Assembly (NCBI GenBank): GCA_009767595.1
Contig: VSDK01018978.1
Span: 70,929-134,928 of the forward strand
Length of the DNA: 64,000 nucleotides
Source of the DNA: Symbiodinium kawagutii
Lineage: Eukaryota; Sar; Dinophyceae; Suessiales; Symbiodiniaceae
Direction of reading: 5' to 3'
Shown: in pieces, positions 1-10,390 of the stretch
Layout: every line of letters begins with the position of its first letter
How positions within the stretch are numbered: position 1 is the first letter of the stretch
Notes under the pieces: generated by a model
Told to the model about the DNA's origin: nothing
Seen by the model: the letters and a program-made list of their open reading frames with translations, nothing else
Databases searched by the model: none
Made by a program: the position numbers and the translations under genes

Positions 1-366
1 AAAACGCAGCCGCCTCTTCGTGAGCAGTTGTTTCTGCTTTGGGGTGCTAAGTCGGCATTTCAGGCCATGGAATTAAAGGCCGCGAAGACCGATTTTCCGG
101 TTGGCGTCAGCAGTTCACGTCTGATGTGAAATTTGCATGCCGCCATGGGGATCCAAATTAAAGGACTCTCAGGGCGCAAGCCGAAGCCTTCAAGAAGCGG
201 TTGGTAAAAATCCATAAATATTAGGCAATATTAGGACCAGATTTGGCAGCAACAGGCTGAAACGCCGCCAGCTGAACAGATCATTGCGCAGCTTTTATTT
301 TCCAAAAGCACAATTTCCTTACCCGCAAAGATTTTTCACACCCCTTCCGGCCAGGAACGAGTCAGC

Positions 367-1125
367 GTGGCTGCGCCCATGCGTGGGTCGCGGGGAGGAG
401 ATGCTTGGGTCGGTTCCGAGCTCAGTTGTCCGCCGCCGGAAGCTTGGCAGATGTTAGGATCGTTGTTGAAAGGTGGCTTGTCAATGGCAAAGTTCCCGAA
501 GCCGTCAAGGCGGCCAGAACGGTTGGTTCTTTGCGAAAGGAAAATAAAATGACAGAAGGTGCGCTGCAAGCGGGCGATGCCGGCCCCATCACGGTGTTAT
601 CATCTTGGTGGAGGGTCCTGATGGGAACTCCGTTGAAGGTCGCGTGTTCTTCATCCGTTTGTTGTTTATGGTAAACAAAGTGACAGTCAGGTTGCGGCTG
701 GGCAGCTGCTTGAGGCTTATATTCAAGCTGGGTTCCTTTGTAGATTGAATTACACCAAGTGCTTTGTTTGCCTGCGACCGTCGTCTAGTGTTGCCATGTT
801 CTTCAAAGATCTTTGGGACTCTCGTCCTAGATGGCCTTCCTGCGGGGGCGGTGTGCATCATGAAGTCTTGGCCGCTCACGGCCTTCCGATTCCTCAACAG
901 CAATCCTGTGTCCGATCACCTGCTGCCTCTGGCTGTCTGCTGGCTAGAGATATGTGGAAGGTCAAATGGGGGCTGCTTTGATTTACATGGGCAACAGGTC
1001 CTTCGTGGCTCGGTCTGCAGGGAATTGGTGCAAGCTCAGCGTTGCTGGGCGGACTGGAGTGGCAGGGTTGGGTTGCTTGAGTCTGCTCCCAAGACTCAAA
1101 TGACAGCCCGTTCTCAAGCCTAGAA
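367..1125 (+). pseudogene. LINE reverse transcriptase remnant, catalytic aspartates lost
   Basis: Frames at 367-552 and 405-674 read DAWVGSELSC and then PITVLSSWWRVL, matching the RT finger region of the unit 2 copy (61850-62110). Around 745-800 the NYTKCF block corresponds to the motif A region FLDYTKRFD of unit 2. At 981-995 the codons read I-Y-M-G-N where unit 2 has I-H-V-D-D, so both motif C aspartates needed for metal binding are gone. About 12 bases just before this motif are also missing relative to unit 2. At least three frame changes are needed to follow the alignment. RT assignment is by homology to unit 2 and to LINE motifs. Confidence 0.8.
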
Positions 1126-1137
1126 GCGATCCTTGCA

Positions 1138-2140
1138 GGCCTTGCATGATTCCTGCCGAATGGTTTCGCTCAGACATTGCGATGTTTTTGGTTGTCGCTA
1201 AGTGGGCTCCTAGGTGCGCTGCTCAGCAAGAAAGGGAAAGGTTGATTAAGGCTAAGCCGCTAAGCAACGTCTGACTTCTTTGTCCACGCTTCGTCTTGGC
1301 TCTGGGCTCTTTGCCGTCTATGCTCGGGTTTTTGCCCTTAGTCTATGTTCTTATACGGGTGGTTGTCTCGTCTTCCTCAGAACATGGTTTGCGATGCTTT
1401 CTGCATCGTCGTCGAGAAAGGTCAGAAACTCTTGTACTCTGCGAGCACCTGGTTGCGTGCCATGGTTCATGGGGGTCTGTGAATTATTTGGACATCGTCG
1501 CAGCGTGCAACTTTTTCAGGGTCGTGTCGGTTTTGTGTTCTCGGGGTCAGGCGATTTGGTCTACCGGGTCGGGTAGTCTTGTGGCGGAGCCGCGCAAGTG
1601 GTTCAAGGCTAGGAGGTTCTTTGAGGTGCGTCCTTGGGAGTGGAGTGGCATGGATGGACCATCAATCCATGTCTGTTTGACCTCTGATAAGTTAAGGTTC
1701 ATCTCAAGCGCGTGAGCCATCGCGTCCGGGAGGGTTGGAGGTCTACTGTTGGGGCCAATTTCTTCAAGTGTCTTCGTGAGATCTTCACTGTCAGTCATGT
1801 TCAGGCGTCTGATCTTAGGCAGGTCAAGTGGTCTGCTGTCAGGGCTTTGCCCGAGTCTTGTGCTGCATGTTGCACGGTCGCGGTCGGGGGTGCGGTCTCT
1901 CCGGCGTGGTTCCATGCTCGGGATGGGGAACCTTTCTCATTTTCTTGCCCTTGGTGTCCCACCCTTGGGTCCTGGTTTCATGTGTATTGGGAATGCGAGT
2001 CTAGTCCTTTCCAGGCGTCTCGTCCTCCCACTCCGTCTTTGTTTATCGCTTGTCGGTTCGGTTGGAGTCCATGCGCCTGTGCTGACGTACCTCGCTGAGG
2101 TTCAAAAGGCCATCTGGGATCATAGATATGGTAGGTCATA
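1138..2140 (+). pseudogene. LINE post-RT region remnant with CCHC motif
   Basis: This parallels 62680-63593 of unit 2 (the IPAEWYRSDI and HGGLNHLDIIAACNLFRVV blocks; here the equivalent text is split over frames at 1296-1715 and 1712-2098). The zinc motif C-x2-C-x7-H-x4-C is still intact at 1946-1996 (reading CPWCPTLGSWFHVYWEC), like the motif at 63393-63443. Such motifs follow the RT in many LINEs and are thought to bind nucleic acid. Frame breaks and stops upstream make it a pseudogene. The segment ends with an in-frame stop after the DHRYGRS block, equivalent to DVRYGRS in unit 2. Confidence 0.75.
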
Positions 2141-2330
2141 AGAGGTTCGGATCTCTTTCATGTGGCTGTGTGCCACGTTTCACTGTTAGCTGTTTCATGT
2201 GGCTGTGTGCCACGTGTCACCAAGGTTTAGCAGGCAGCCTTGCTGCCCACTAAGGTCTCGACGCCCGTTAAACGGACACTCTAAGGTTCACCGACCACGC
2301 GCGCTGCCGGTTTAGTGTCAGTGCATGAGA
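2141..2330 (+). other. LINE 3' tail with several short hairpins
   Basis: This is the non-coding tail after the last LINE stop. Two identical hairpins, GTGGC-TGTGT-GCCAC, lie at 2162-2176 and 2199-2213 inside a direct repeat of about 27 bases (2156-2182 and 2193-2220). A third, GGCAGC-CTT-GCTGCC, is at 2233-2247. A fourth, CCGT-TAA-ACGG, is at 2265-2275 and sits where unit 2 has the stronger GCCGCT-TTCG-AGCGGC hairpin. LINE 3' ends often carry a structure that the RT recognises; that role here is inference. The right boundary is approximate. Confidence 0.5.
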
Positions 2331-4181
2331 TTTTGGCGGCGGCAGCGGCTTTCTACAAACTTCTCTCGCTCAAAGGTAGTGCTGGGAGTATTCTGTCACA
2401 ATGCTTTGGGTCCAATGAGGATCCTCAGTTTTGTAGGGCAGATCTATTGCAGGTTTCAAACCAGCACCTCGGGGCCAGGCCGGAATGCACATCTTAGAGG
2501 TGAACGGCCTGATGGACGATTCCGAGAGCCAGCTGAAGGCTGGGCGTGCTCAATTTCTGATGGCTTTCCTGTAATGAGAAATCACCACTTTATGGTTGTC
2601 GGACCAGTCTAAGCATCAATTCGCTATGTTCACGAACCCTCAAGAACCAGCTAAATTAGCTGATTTGCCATGAGTGACCATCGCCAGCTTATCACTCAGC
2701 GATTCATCATGACACCCTCGCATCGACCATCATTACACAATTCGTCAGCCATCAACTTACAAATAATTAAACTTTTCACCAGCTAATCAGCCAACGCTAA
2801 AAGAGCTGGTGCAAAAAACTCAGCCTTGATTGAACCAGCTCACTTGTGACCAACCTTCTAATCACTTCCATTCAAGTTTCTAGTCAACCATCACGAAACA
2901 ATCATGCATCAAAAAACCATCATGAGATCGGTTAAAACAACCTACGATTAGACCATCATTGCGCCAGCTGGTAATCATCATCTTTGCTTAAGCAGCCAGG
3001 AGATCGAGAGCGCTATGACGTGCCTTGCCTTGACTAGCTTGGCAGCGTTAGCCATGGGTGAACCAGCAATGTCAGGGGTTAAGATGTCAAATTGTTCATG
3101 GTCATAGTTGGTGATAGTTGATGCTAGTGGACTAACTACTGTTGATGATGGTTGATTGGCAATTGTTCATGATCGTTGATTGGCTATGGCCATGGTTGAG
3201 AATAATTGATTGGTACCTATGGTTGATAGTGGTTTCTGGTTAGTTATGTTTCACTTCGGTTGACGATTTATACAACCAGAGTGGTCGACAATAGTTGAAC
3301 ATCGTGGATGAAAGGATGGCCAGCTGACCTTGATGATCAACTTGATCCAACAACTGATACTGGTCCAACAGTGAAACTCGCGTTTGTCCTCACCATACTT
3401 CACCTGGTGTAACTATATATTCATCATCATAGCTTTGTCCCGCCATCCTAGTATGGAAAAAAACTACTAACTTGTTTGATCACCTGGTTTAAAACTTCAT
3501 CCTAATATGGAAGGAAGACTCACTTGTTTGGGCAACCCATTGACCCCAAAAACCTTCAAGCTGGGCAGCACCAGGCAGCACGTGTTGCGGGTAGGGCCAT
3601 CTGACCTGGCCACATCTCTGAAAACCATGCGCTGCTGTTGAGGCTAAGTCTCCGAGTCGCCTGCTTTGTGGAGCCTGTCTTGAGGGTGGTGACCTTTGTG
3701 TGAGGCACAGCTGTTGTTTTACACCCAGTAAATCCGAAGCAAAGTCCCTAGAGTTTGGGACTTCGTGATCAACTCCTGTGAGATTGTGAGTTTCCACTTG
3801 GAATTACTGGGCACTGGCGATGGTCCACCCTGATGGGCCTTGTTAATGCAAGTCTTGGAGCGCCCGAAGGGCTGCTCCAAAGATGTAAAAGACTGAAGTT
3901 TCGGCTGGAGCACCCGGCGTTTCGCGTTTTAGGACTCAGACTCACTCAACGAGTCATGGGCCATTCAGCTGTCCATGATTTGAGAAAGTTTTTCCAGAAA
4001 AAATAAAGAAGTCGAAAGTTCAGAAATGTTCAGAGACCTATGGATATCCATGGATGTGTGAATGACCGTGATTTTGTTCAAACTCTTTGTAAAGATCCTT
4101 CAACGGCCTCCCATGATTGTAAATCCATGGCGTAAACTCTCAAATCCTTTGTCAAGTCCATGGCTACAGATGGTTTATGAT
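2331..4181. other. Spacer: degenerate CCAT/ATGG-rich tract, no gene seen
   Basis: 2640-2990 is dense in degenerate ACCATCA/CCAGCT words, and 3080-3260 in the opposite-strand words ATGGTTGAT and GTTGATTGG. They look like an old, eroded minisatellite rather than coding sequence. From 3300 to 4180 nothing is recognisable. Short stop-free stretches on both strands here have no family resemblance and are left out. Confidence 0.5.
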
Positions 4182-4266
4182 AAAAAGTCATCAACAAAAA
4201 AATCATCAACAAAAACGAACATCAACCATAAAAAACATCAACAATACAAAAGACATCAACAATTCA
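4182..4266 (+). repeat. A-rich CATCAAC minisatellite
   Basis: Six or seven copies of CATCAAC are separated by A-rich spacers of 4-8 bases. The copies are imperfect. The repeat lies inside a short stop-free stretch (4062-4427) that owes its openness to the repeat and is not treated as a gene. Confidence 0.75.
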
Positions 4267-5301
4267 TCCTCTTTAGCAATAGTGAACGACGGTATCGACA
4301 ACTGGTGGCGCCCATGGTCGGTCTACCGTCACAACTTGGGATCGGCAAGGCAGCCACGAAGAAGGACAGCAAAACGATGGCAGACTTGCGAGGTCATGCC
4401 CTGCGAAAAGGGGAGCAAGATGTGTGAAAGTCTGGGAAAACATGTGGGGATTCTCATGGTGGATTTGTCATTTTTTGATTTACCAGTAGGTACCCTGAGG
4501 TAAAGGCACCTGGCAATGGAAATTCCATCATTCGTAGGTGGTTGCCTAGGGCTTCACTATAAAAAAATGTGAAAATCTTGGCAGGGTAGTTAACCAGTGC
4601 TCACCGCCTTCGGATCAGCCGGGCGCGTAGCTAGTGGTCAGGCTTGCTTGACGTGGCCATTTTGGCTTAGCTGCGGGGGAACATGTTAACCAGGCAGAAA
4701 GATGGGCCACAAGTCACTGGAAGCCACTAGGGGAAGTACCAGTTATGGTAGATAGAATAGTTCAATGGAGGCCTTATGGGAACTGGAAACAATGACTCAA
4801 CGTCAATTCTTCAAGCATGTCTAGTTTCTAAAGTGAAATCCAAACTCGAAACTAGTTTCAATTTCCAAAGTTGAAAGTTTCTAATTACCTCAATTGAGAT
4901 ATCAAAGAGGAAAGGTACGGATTCGAAACCTGGTGGTTGTGAGGCTGAAGGGGTGGACTCAGCACAGAGTTGTGGGCCATGGGCGAAGTTGAAGCTCCCA
5001 GCAGGCAGGAACGCAGATGGCTGTGACACCAACAGGCTCAGTTCCAAACAGGGAAGTTTCGAGGCACCACATGTTGGAAGCCAAATTTCCAAGCAGAATG
5101 AAGAGGTTGTGACATGCCCTTCGCAAGCGCTGATTATAATTTACGCATTTGCTGAGGCATGAGGGTGTCAAGTTCGGTTGAACGATCTTGTGGGAGATTT
5201 CGTGGCACCTCAGGTCTTTCTTATGTTTTTGGACGAAGTTAGTTGCACCAGTTCTGGGAGGCTTTGGATCAAAATTCTCATAGTAGATCTCTTTAGCCCG
5301 T
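4267..5301. other. Spacer with a spliced-leader-like word
   Basis: No gene is recognised. At 4656-4667 the sequence GCCATTTTGGCT equals the central 12 bases of the conserved dinoflagellate spliced leader, with partial agreement on both sides (CGTG before, TTAG after). It could be a relic of a retroposed trans-spliced mRNA, but the following bases show no recognisable coding region and chance is possible. Confidence 0.35.
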
Positions 5302-5357
5302 GGCATCCCCTAGCATCCCCATGCATCCCTAGGCATCCCTTGGCATATCCTGGCATG
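5302..5357 (+). repeat. 10-bp minisatellite CATCCCTAGG-like
   Basis: Five adjacent 10-base units begin with CAT (CATCCCCTAG, CATCCCCATG, CATCCCTAGG, CATCCCTTGG, CATATCCTGG). The period is exactly 10 while the unit sequence drifts. Confidence 0.75.
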
Positions 5358-6280
5358 CTGGTGACCCAAACAATTGTAGTCAAACTCGATGGTGACTCTC
5401 ATTAGGAGGTCCAAAGGTCAGCAATTGGGCGAACAGATTAATCCAAGCGTTGGTGCGCTGCCAACTTGGCTTACCAAAAGCGACCAGGAGAAACCCACAG
5501 CAGTTAACCAAGTAGTAGGAACCATCATCAGTTAAAAGAACTCACAGATTACCAGTAGGAACCCCCTGCGACTACCTGGGTAATTGCACACCTGCGACTT
5601 GGTTTGCCAGGTCGAAATGATGAACTCCAGACCACCAGTGCGGCGGCCGATCCATGCACCCATGGTGGTTCTTTAAGGGATGGTGAGTAGCAACTGTCTT
5701 TGAAGAATCACGGGCCTGATAGCAACATCTTTGAAGAATCCTGGGCTTGGGTAGCATCTTGTGAAGAATATCATTGGTTTTTAGATGTTGCGGGGATTCC
5801 CAAGGGTAATCACTGCGCATTTAGGTTGCCATTGCACTCACAGGTTTCTAGTTTAACATGTCTTCGGGGTTTGCCGCGTTTGGGCTAGTTATTTGTGGAT
5901 GTGAACATCTATTGATACAAGGTCATGTGCCATCTAGCATGTTCAAATCACCTGAAGGTCACCTGGTTCGTCAGTGTGGCCATTGGGTTAAGGTAGGGTA
6001 CAGACATGGTCCAGCCGTGTGCGACCACATGTTGCTGCCTTGCTGGCTGGGGCCGCTGCTCTGGGAACAGATGGGGAACTGCCTCTCTTGTGGACGATCG
6101 TTTGAGAATGAAGTTTCTAGACACTGTTTTCCAAGCGTTTCCAGTCATTTTGATTGTTTTGCTGAAGCAGGGGACTTGGTTTTGAAAGTTCAGTATCCAA
6201 TCCGCACTCATTCTACAACCAACTCTTACTGGAATGATGTTTTTTTTTTTAAATCATGGTTCCGTGCTTGGTAGGTGACA
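5358..6280. other. Spacer, no supported gene
   Basis: The longest stop-free stretch is 5858-6274 on the plus strand (138 codons). It has a cysteine-containing middle part but no recognisable domain and ends in a T10 run. It is not called as a gene. Confidence 0.4.
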
Positions 6281-6526
6281 GGTTGGTTGGTTGGTTGAGT
6301 GAATGGTTGGCTGGTTTGTTTGTTTGTTTGTTGGTTGAATGGTTGGTTGGCTGGTTGGTTGCTTATATTGTTTCAAGCCAACTGCCAGCCCACAACTGCC
6401 TTGATCTGAGCCGTTGATTCTGATATTGTTTGGTCATACCTAAGGTTGGTTGGTTAGTTAGGTAGTTGGTTGGCCGGTTGGCTATTTGATTCGCTATCTG
6501 GTTGGTTGTTTGTTTGGTTGGTTGGT
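6281..6526 (+). repeat. GGTT-rich low-complexity tracts
   Basis: Two blocks, 6281-6363 and 6444-6526, are built of imperfect GGTT/TTGG tetranucleotides with interspersed TTTG. They are separated by about 80 bases of ordinary sequence. They resemble two parts of one eroded tetranucleotide array. Confidence 0.7.
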
Positions 6527-8230
6527 GGTAGCAGCCCCTGGCTGGCTGCCATTGCCTCCGAGTCATCTCAGCTGTCCTCCAGCGGCCTACGGCTTGTGGC
6601 TCCCCAGAGGCCATGGGTGGCATGAGATGATGGATTTGGTGGTGGCAGTGATTCGTTTTTGATAAGCACTAGTCATCCGATGCTCACCCAAAATAGCTGG
6701 TGATCTACCGTCGAAGGAGGTTCATCAATATCTCCCATTCGTAGGGATTTGACAGTAGAACCAGTGGCGGCAGGGATATGAGCACAAGAATGGCCAGGAT
6801 TTTTCGTCACCATCATCAACAGAAGCAGGGCGGCTACATCACATCATTTTCTGTTGTTCCATTTGTTGCATGGTAGCTGAAATCTGACATTGGTCAGGTC
6901 CAGACCTCATCTGGTGGTTTCTCAAAATAGGGGTACCCCTAAATCATCCATTATTAATCATTTATAGTAATAAACTATCCATTTTGCGGGTCCATCTAGG
7001 ATTTTTTCTTCTTATTTGGGCGAGCAACCATGGAGTGCTCTGCGTGTTCTGGCTTGCGAAACATGAGCTGCAGCAGGTTCTCTGCGACAGCCCCGGCCTT
7101 TTTGGAGCCGTTGGAACCGGGTCGAATTATGTCTCTTGGCGGAGTTGAACCCGCAGTTCTACCAAAAGAACTGCACAAATCTACCAACATGACCAATCTG
7201 CCAACATTGACCAACATCTTGGCGGAGCAGGTGCAGTTCTTGTGGTCGATGTTAGCAGATTGGTCGCTGGCCGTTGATGGCTGTTGCCTGTTCGTTCTTG
7301 GTCGCGGTCAGAAAAGTTAGGACCAGGAAACATCCATGCGAAAGATATGTGTTCTTGTTGAAGACATTTAGCATCAGCTATTCCTTTGAGGGCAGGATCC
7401 ATATGAGCCATGGTAAATGCTCCAAAGGTCAATGTTTGTGGTTGTCAATGGTCATCACACTGGTGAACATGGGTTGTGATCACCCCATCAGACAATTATA
7501 ATGTTCTAATGTTAAAAGTTGTAATGGTTATAGTAATCCAATTGTCGCAATCTCATTGTAACATCATGACATTGCCACTATTCAACCATTACAATGGGAC
7601 GACAGTGACCTTGAGCACAAGTGACCATTCTGACTGCTCTATACTTGGCTCGGGGGATGGTTGAGGGTTGCTGACGTCCCCGTGCGGTCTTTTCACAGCC
7701 AGACCTAACGTTCTGGACTACCCATTTGCAGGGTGCATGACCCCTACACGGACAACATGTAGCCATAGCCAATTATTTAATTTGTTGCAGCGTTATAGGT
7801 TGTGTCTCCGAATCTATTTCCCGGAAGCATCCGGACAATCTCTGCATTTATGGTGACACAAATGAACGCATTACAGCTTTTATACGTATCTGAACGCACA
7901 TATGTCTATGAACGTCTAGACGTATGTGTATCGTATGCAAAGGTACATGATACATGTATTTGTCTGTGCATCTATTTCCGTCTTCTGAACTTCCCACAGA
8001 TTTCAATCAGATCCAATGTACCTCACATGCACCGAAAACACGAAGCTCGCATGCCTCATACCTCCCCAGTCTCCACGTCCTCGCCTCTCCATGGCCCAAG
8101 GTCCCCACTGGCTGGCGTGCGGCCAGTGACAGTGGCACCAGATCTACCCCCCATGGTGCCAACAGCTCGGAGCCCAATGTCAAGGCTCTGCCCAGGACTC
8201 CACGAGTCATCAGATATTGGAACTGCCCAT
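6527..8230. other. Spacer with one MITE-like fragment, no gene
   Basis: Apart from the family B fragment at 6913-6992 nothing is recognised. 7440-7620 is rich in short TGGT/ACCATT words. No splice-bounded exon or domain could be supported. Confidence 0.45.
6913..6992 (+). mobile_element. MITE-like family B, one end
   Basis: It begins GGTGGTTTCTCAA, the family terminal sequence, then continues ATAGGGGTACCCC and AAATCATCC, followed by the A/T-rich interior with 'attattaatcat' seen also at 17755-17770. The opposite terminal repeat is missing, so this is a truncated copy. Confidence 0.65.
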
Positions 8231-8316
8231 GGTTCATCCAAGGGTTCATCCAAGGGTTCATCCAAGGGTTCATCCAAGTCATCATCCAAGGGTTCATCCA
8301 AGTCATCATCCAAGTG
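8231..8316 (+). repeat. 12-bp minisatellite GGTTCATCCAAG
   Basis: Four perfect copies of a 12-base unit are followed by variants in which GTCATCATCCAAG alternates with the unit. Because 12 is a multiple of three the array stays open in all frames, producing stop-free stretches on both strands that are not genes. Confidence 0.85.
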
Positions 8317-8565
8317 GGTTTATCCTGCTTCATTGGTTTATCGTGGTTAGATTCAAGGGGGGACTCAGATGTTCATTCTCCATGACATTCAGTTCATGGT
8401 TGATTCAAGTAGGGAGCCAGATGTTGATTCCAATTTCATGACTGTAGGAGTGATGTGTCAGCGAATGTGTTTGGCTGCCTGGGAATGCCGTTTCGTTTTT
8501 TTCTCTTCGAAGCATAGTTGTTGGGGGGCTTGCAATGCCTGCCGCGACATGACGAGCTCAGAGAT

Positions 8566-8668
8566 GGCTATGGGTCAAAACCCTTAGTCCCCCTGGTTCC
8601 CATCATAAACCATTGTTTTTAGTATGAAATTGATGCTTAATATTGATGGTTAATATTGACCCATAGCC
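8566..8668 (-). mobile_element. MITE-like family A copy, TSD AGAT
   Basis: The termini are GGCTATGGGTCAA and TTGACCCATAGCC, a 13-base inverted repeat. It is flanked by the direct repeat AGAT at 8562-8565 and 8669-8672, as expected of a 4-bp target-site duplication. Relative to the other copies it lies in reverse orientation, and its interior is the most diverged. There is no coding capacity, so movement would need a transposase supplied elsewhere. Confidence 0.8.
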
Positions 8669-8672
8669 AGAT

Positions 8673-10178
8673 GACTAATCCCAAGGGGCCTTGCAGGGGT
8701 ACTCTTGTGCTAAGAGCTGAAAACACCCGAGGCCTGGGACAAGGACCGCGAGGATCCAACGGCATTTCAGGTGCCCGCGGGGGTTCCATGGCTACAGAGG
8801 TTAGCATGGCTAACAACAGGGGATCAGTGGTGGCATTCGTGTACCATGGTGTACCCTACGGAGTAGCAGAATCAATGGCGGGTTGTTTCCAAGCAAGGGA
8901 ACAACGACTTGATCTCATTAGGGATTTCATTTGGGCTTTCCTTCACCATCATTAACCAGTCATGCTTCAAGGATCCAAGTAGCCTACTGTCTATTTGATT
9001 CTGTTTGCTCCCCTGGCTGCCATGGCTGATCCTGGTCACCTTCCCCAGCGCCGATTGCTGTGAGATGGGATCCCCGGCCAAGGTGGTCCCAACCATCCCT
9101 GAATGATCGTTATTGATAGCAACCCTGGATTAATGGACCCCTGGTTGATGATCATAGCAGCTATCCCCCAAGTTCGCCAACTGGTTTCCCATTAAGCCAT
9201 GGGTATTCCCCCCAATGAACAAACCTGGTTCTTTTTTGGGGTTCATAGGGCAACCGCCCAGCCACGGGGGTACACATTGTCGACGGGTCCTGCCAAAGCT
9301 TCGTGAAGAAGGCCCCCAGCTTCGAAACGATTGGAAAGCCCATCCGACTGAAGTTCTGCAAGGACGCAGCGGGAGGGCGGCCTTTTGGGTGCGCAGAAGA
9401 TGGAAATTCCATATCTGGGTGGCTTATACCCACTCACTTAGGTTTTTAGTGTTTTTGGGATATGATTGGTTTACCATATAACCACTAAAGATATGTTTTT
9501 AGCAAGGGATCTATAAGCCACCAAGATATACATACAGTTTGCCTGGTGGTTTTCCATAAGGGTTACAACCTTCAATAGTGGTTAATGATAGGAAATAACA
9601 ACCAACAATAAATGGTTCAACAGCTAATAATATGATATCTATACCCGAGCTGTGCACAAATAGGGAAATATCTAATTTTTATCCACATGATCTAGTAATT
9701 TCTAGGAAATTCCATATACGTAACATAATGATATGATATCTATACACGTGTCAGCTCCGAAGGGGTTTGGATTTCTGAGAGCACCGTTTGTCCTTCCGTA
9801 TTCTCTGTGTTTTTCTAGTTCCACTCCATTTGGATAGCACGCTATATCTACTGTATCCACATGTATCTAACGTCAGGCAATGTCAATGCCCCAAAAATGG
9901 TCACAGAAGCCCCACTCAAGAAACAGATGTTGTCCATCATAGGCACATGCATAGATTCATTAAGACAGAACACGATCCCATAAATACAGCTATGCAGGCT
10001 ATTCGTATGATCTTCACATGATCTTCACATGATCTTCATGTGAACCACAGATGAGTCAGCCCGGTTCCAGCGACACCGCAGGAATGGTACGAGAAGGTTT
10101 TTGGTGCCGCAGCCAACAGCATCCCAGGCAGGGCGGGCCACTTCTAATAGCGGCAATTTTTTGGAGAGAGAACCAGAT
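8673..10178. other. Spacer, no gene seen
   Basis: This is a mixture of GGTT/CCAT-rich sequence and, from 9470 to 9760, A/T-rich sequence with repeats of 'atgatatctatac' (about 9631 and 9729). No domain, MITE end or splice-bounded exon could be supported. Confidence 0.4.
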
Positions 10179-10390
10179 GGCGAGCTGGGTCAATATTAAC
10201 CAACAAAAATGATTAGGAGATATCAAGCAACAATAATAGGGGATAATATACCAGCTATATCCAGCTATGTCTGGCTATGGGTCAATATTAACCAACCATA
10301 ATGGAGGATACTAAGCAACAATTTCATAGGAAAGAAATCAATGGTTATGATAGGGGAACCAGGGGGACTAAGGGTTTTGACTCACTGCCA
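10179..10390 (+). mobile_element. Composite MITE-like family A copy (long form)
   Basis: The left part starts GGCGAGCTGGGTCAA, the variant terminus also seen at the far end of the copy at 33999-34116. It runs through a block containing ATACCAGCTATAT into a second, standard start GGCTATGGGTCAA at 10273, ending at TTTTGACTCACTGCC. The outer flanks are AGAT on the left and AGAA on the right, a near-match to a target duplication. The same block precedes the copy at 30878, so this may be a longer sub-type rather than a chance nesting. Confidence 0.65.

Larger units (their letters stand above)
1..2330 (+). mobile_element. Decayed LINE copy, 3' part (RT to 3' tail)
   Basis: This stretch parallels, by eye and along its whole length, the segment 61475 to about 63840 (LINE unit 2). 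The same blocks follow in the same order: the 5' flank of the reverse transcriptase, the RT core, a thumb/C-terminal region, a Cys-Cys-His-Cys motif and a 3' tail. The reading frame changes several times and stops occur, so it encodes nothing intact. The left edge of the window cuts the element, so its 5' end is unknown. The tail holds two identical short hairpins that unit 2 lacks. It is a dead, older relative of unit 2 rather than a recent duplicate. Confidence 0.85.

Noticed and set aside
4910..4940. GATTCGAAACC, similar to a tRNA internal promoter box
   Set aside because: No matching A box or cloverleaf could be drawn around it.
8231..8316. CRISPR-like alternation of repeat and spacer
   Set aside because: Units are contiguous 12-mers with no unique spacers; a eukaryotic minisatellite fits better.
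7802..8385. 182- and 143-codon plus-strand stretches
   Set aside because: Their length depends on the 12-bp minisatellite at 8231-8316, which is free of stops in all frames; the rest shows no domain.
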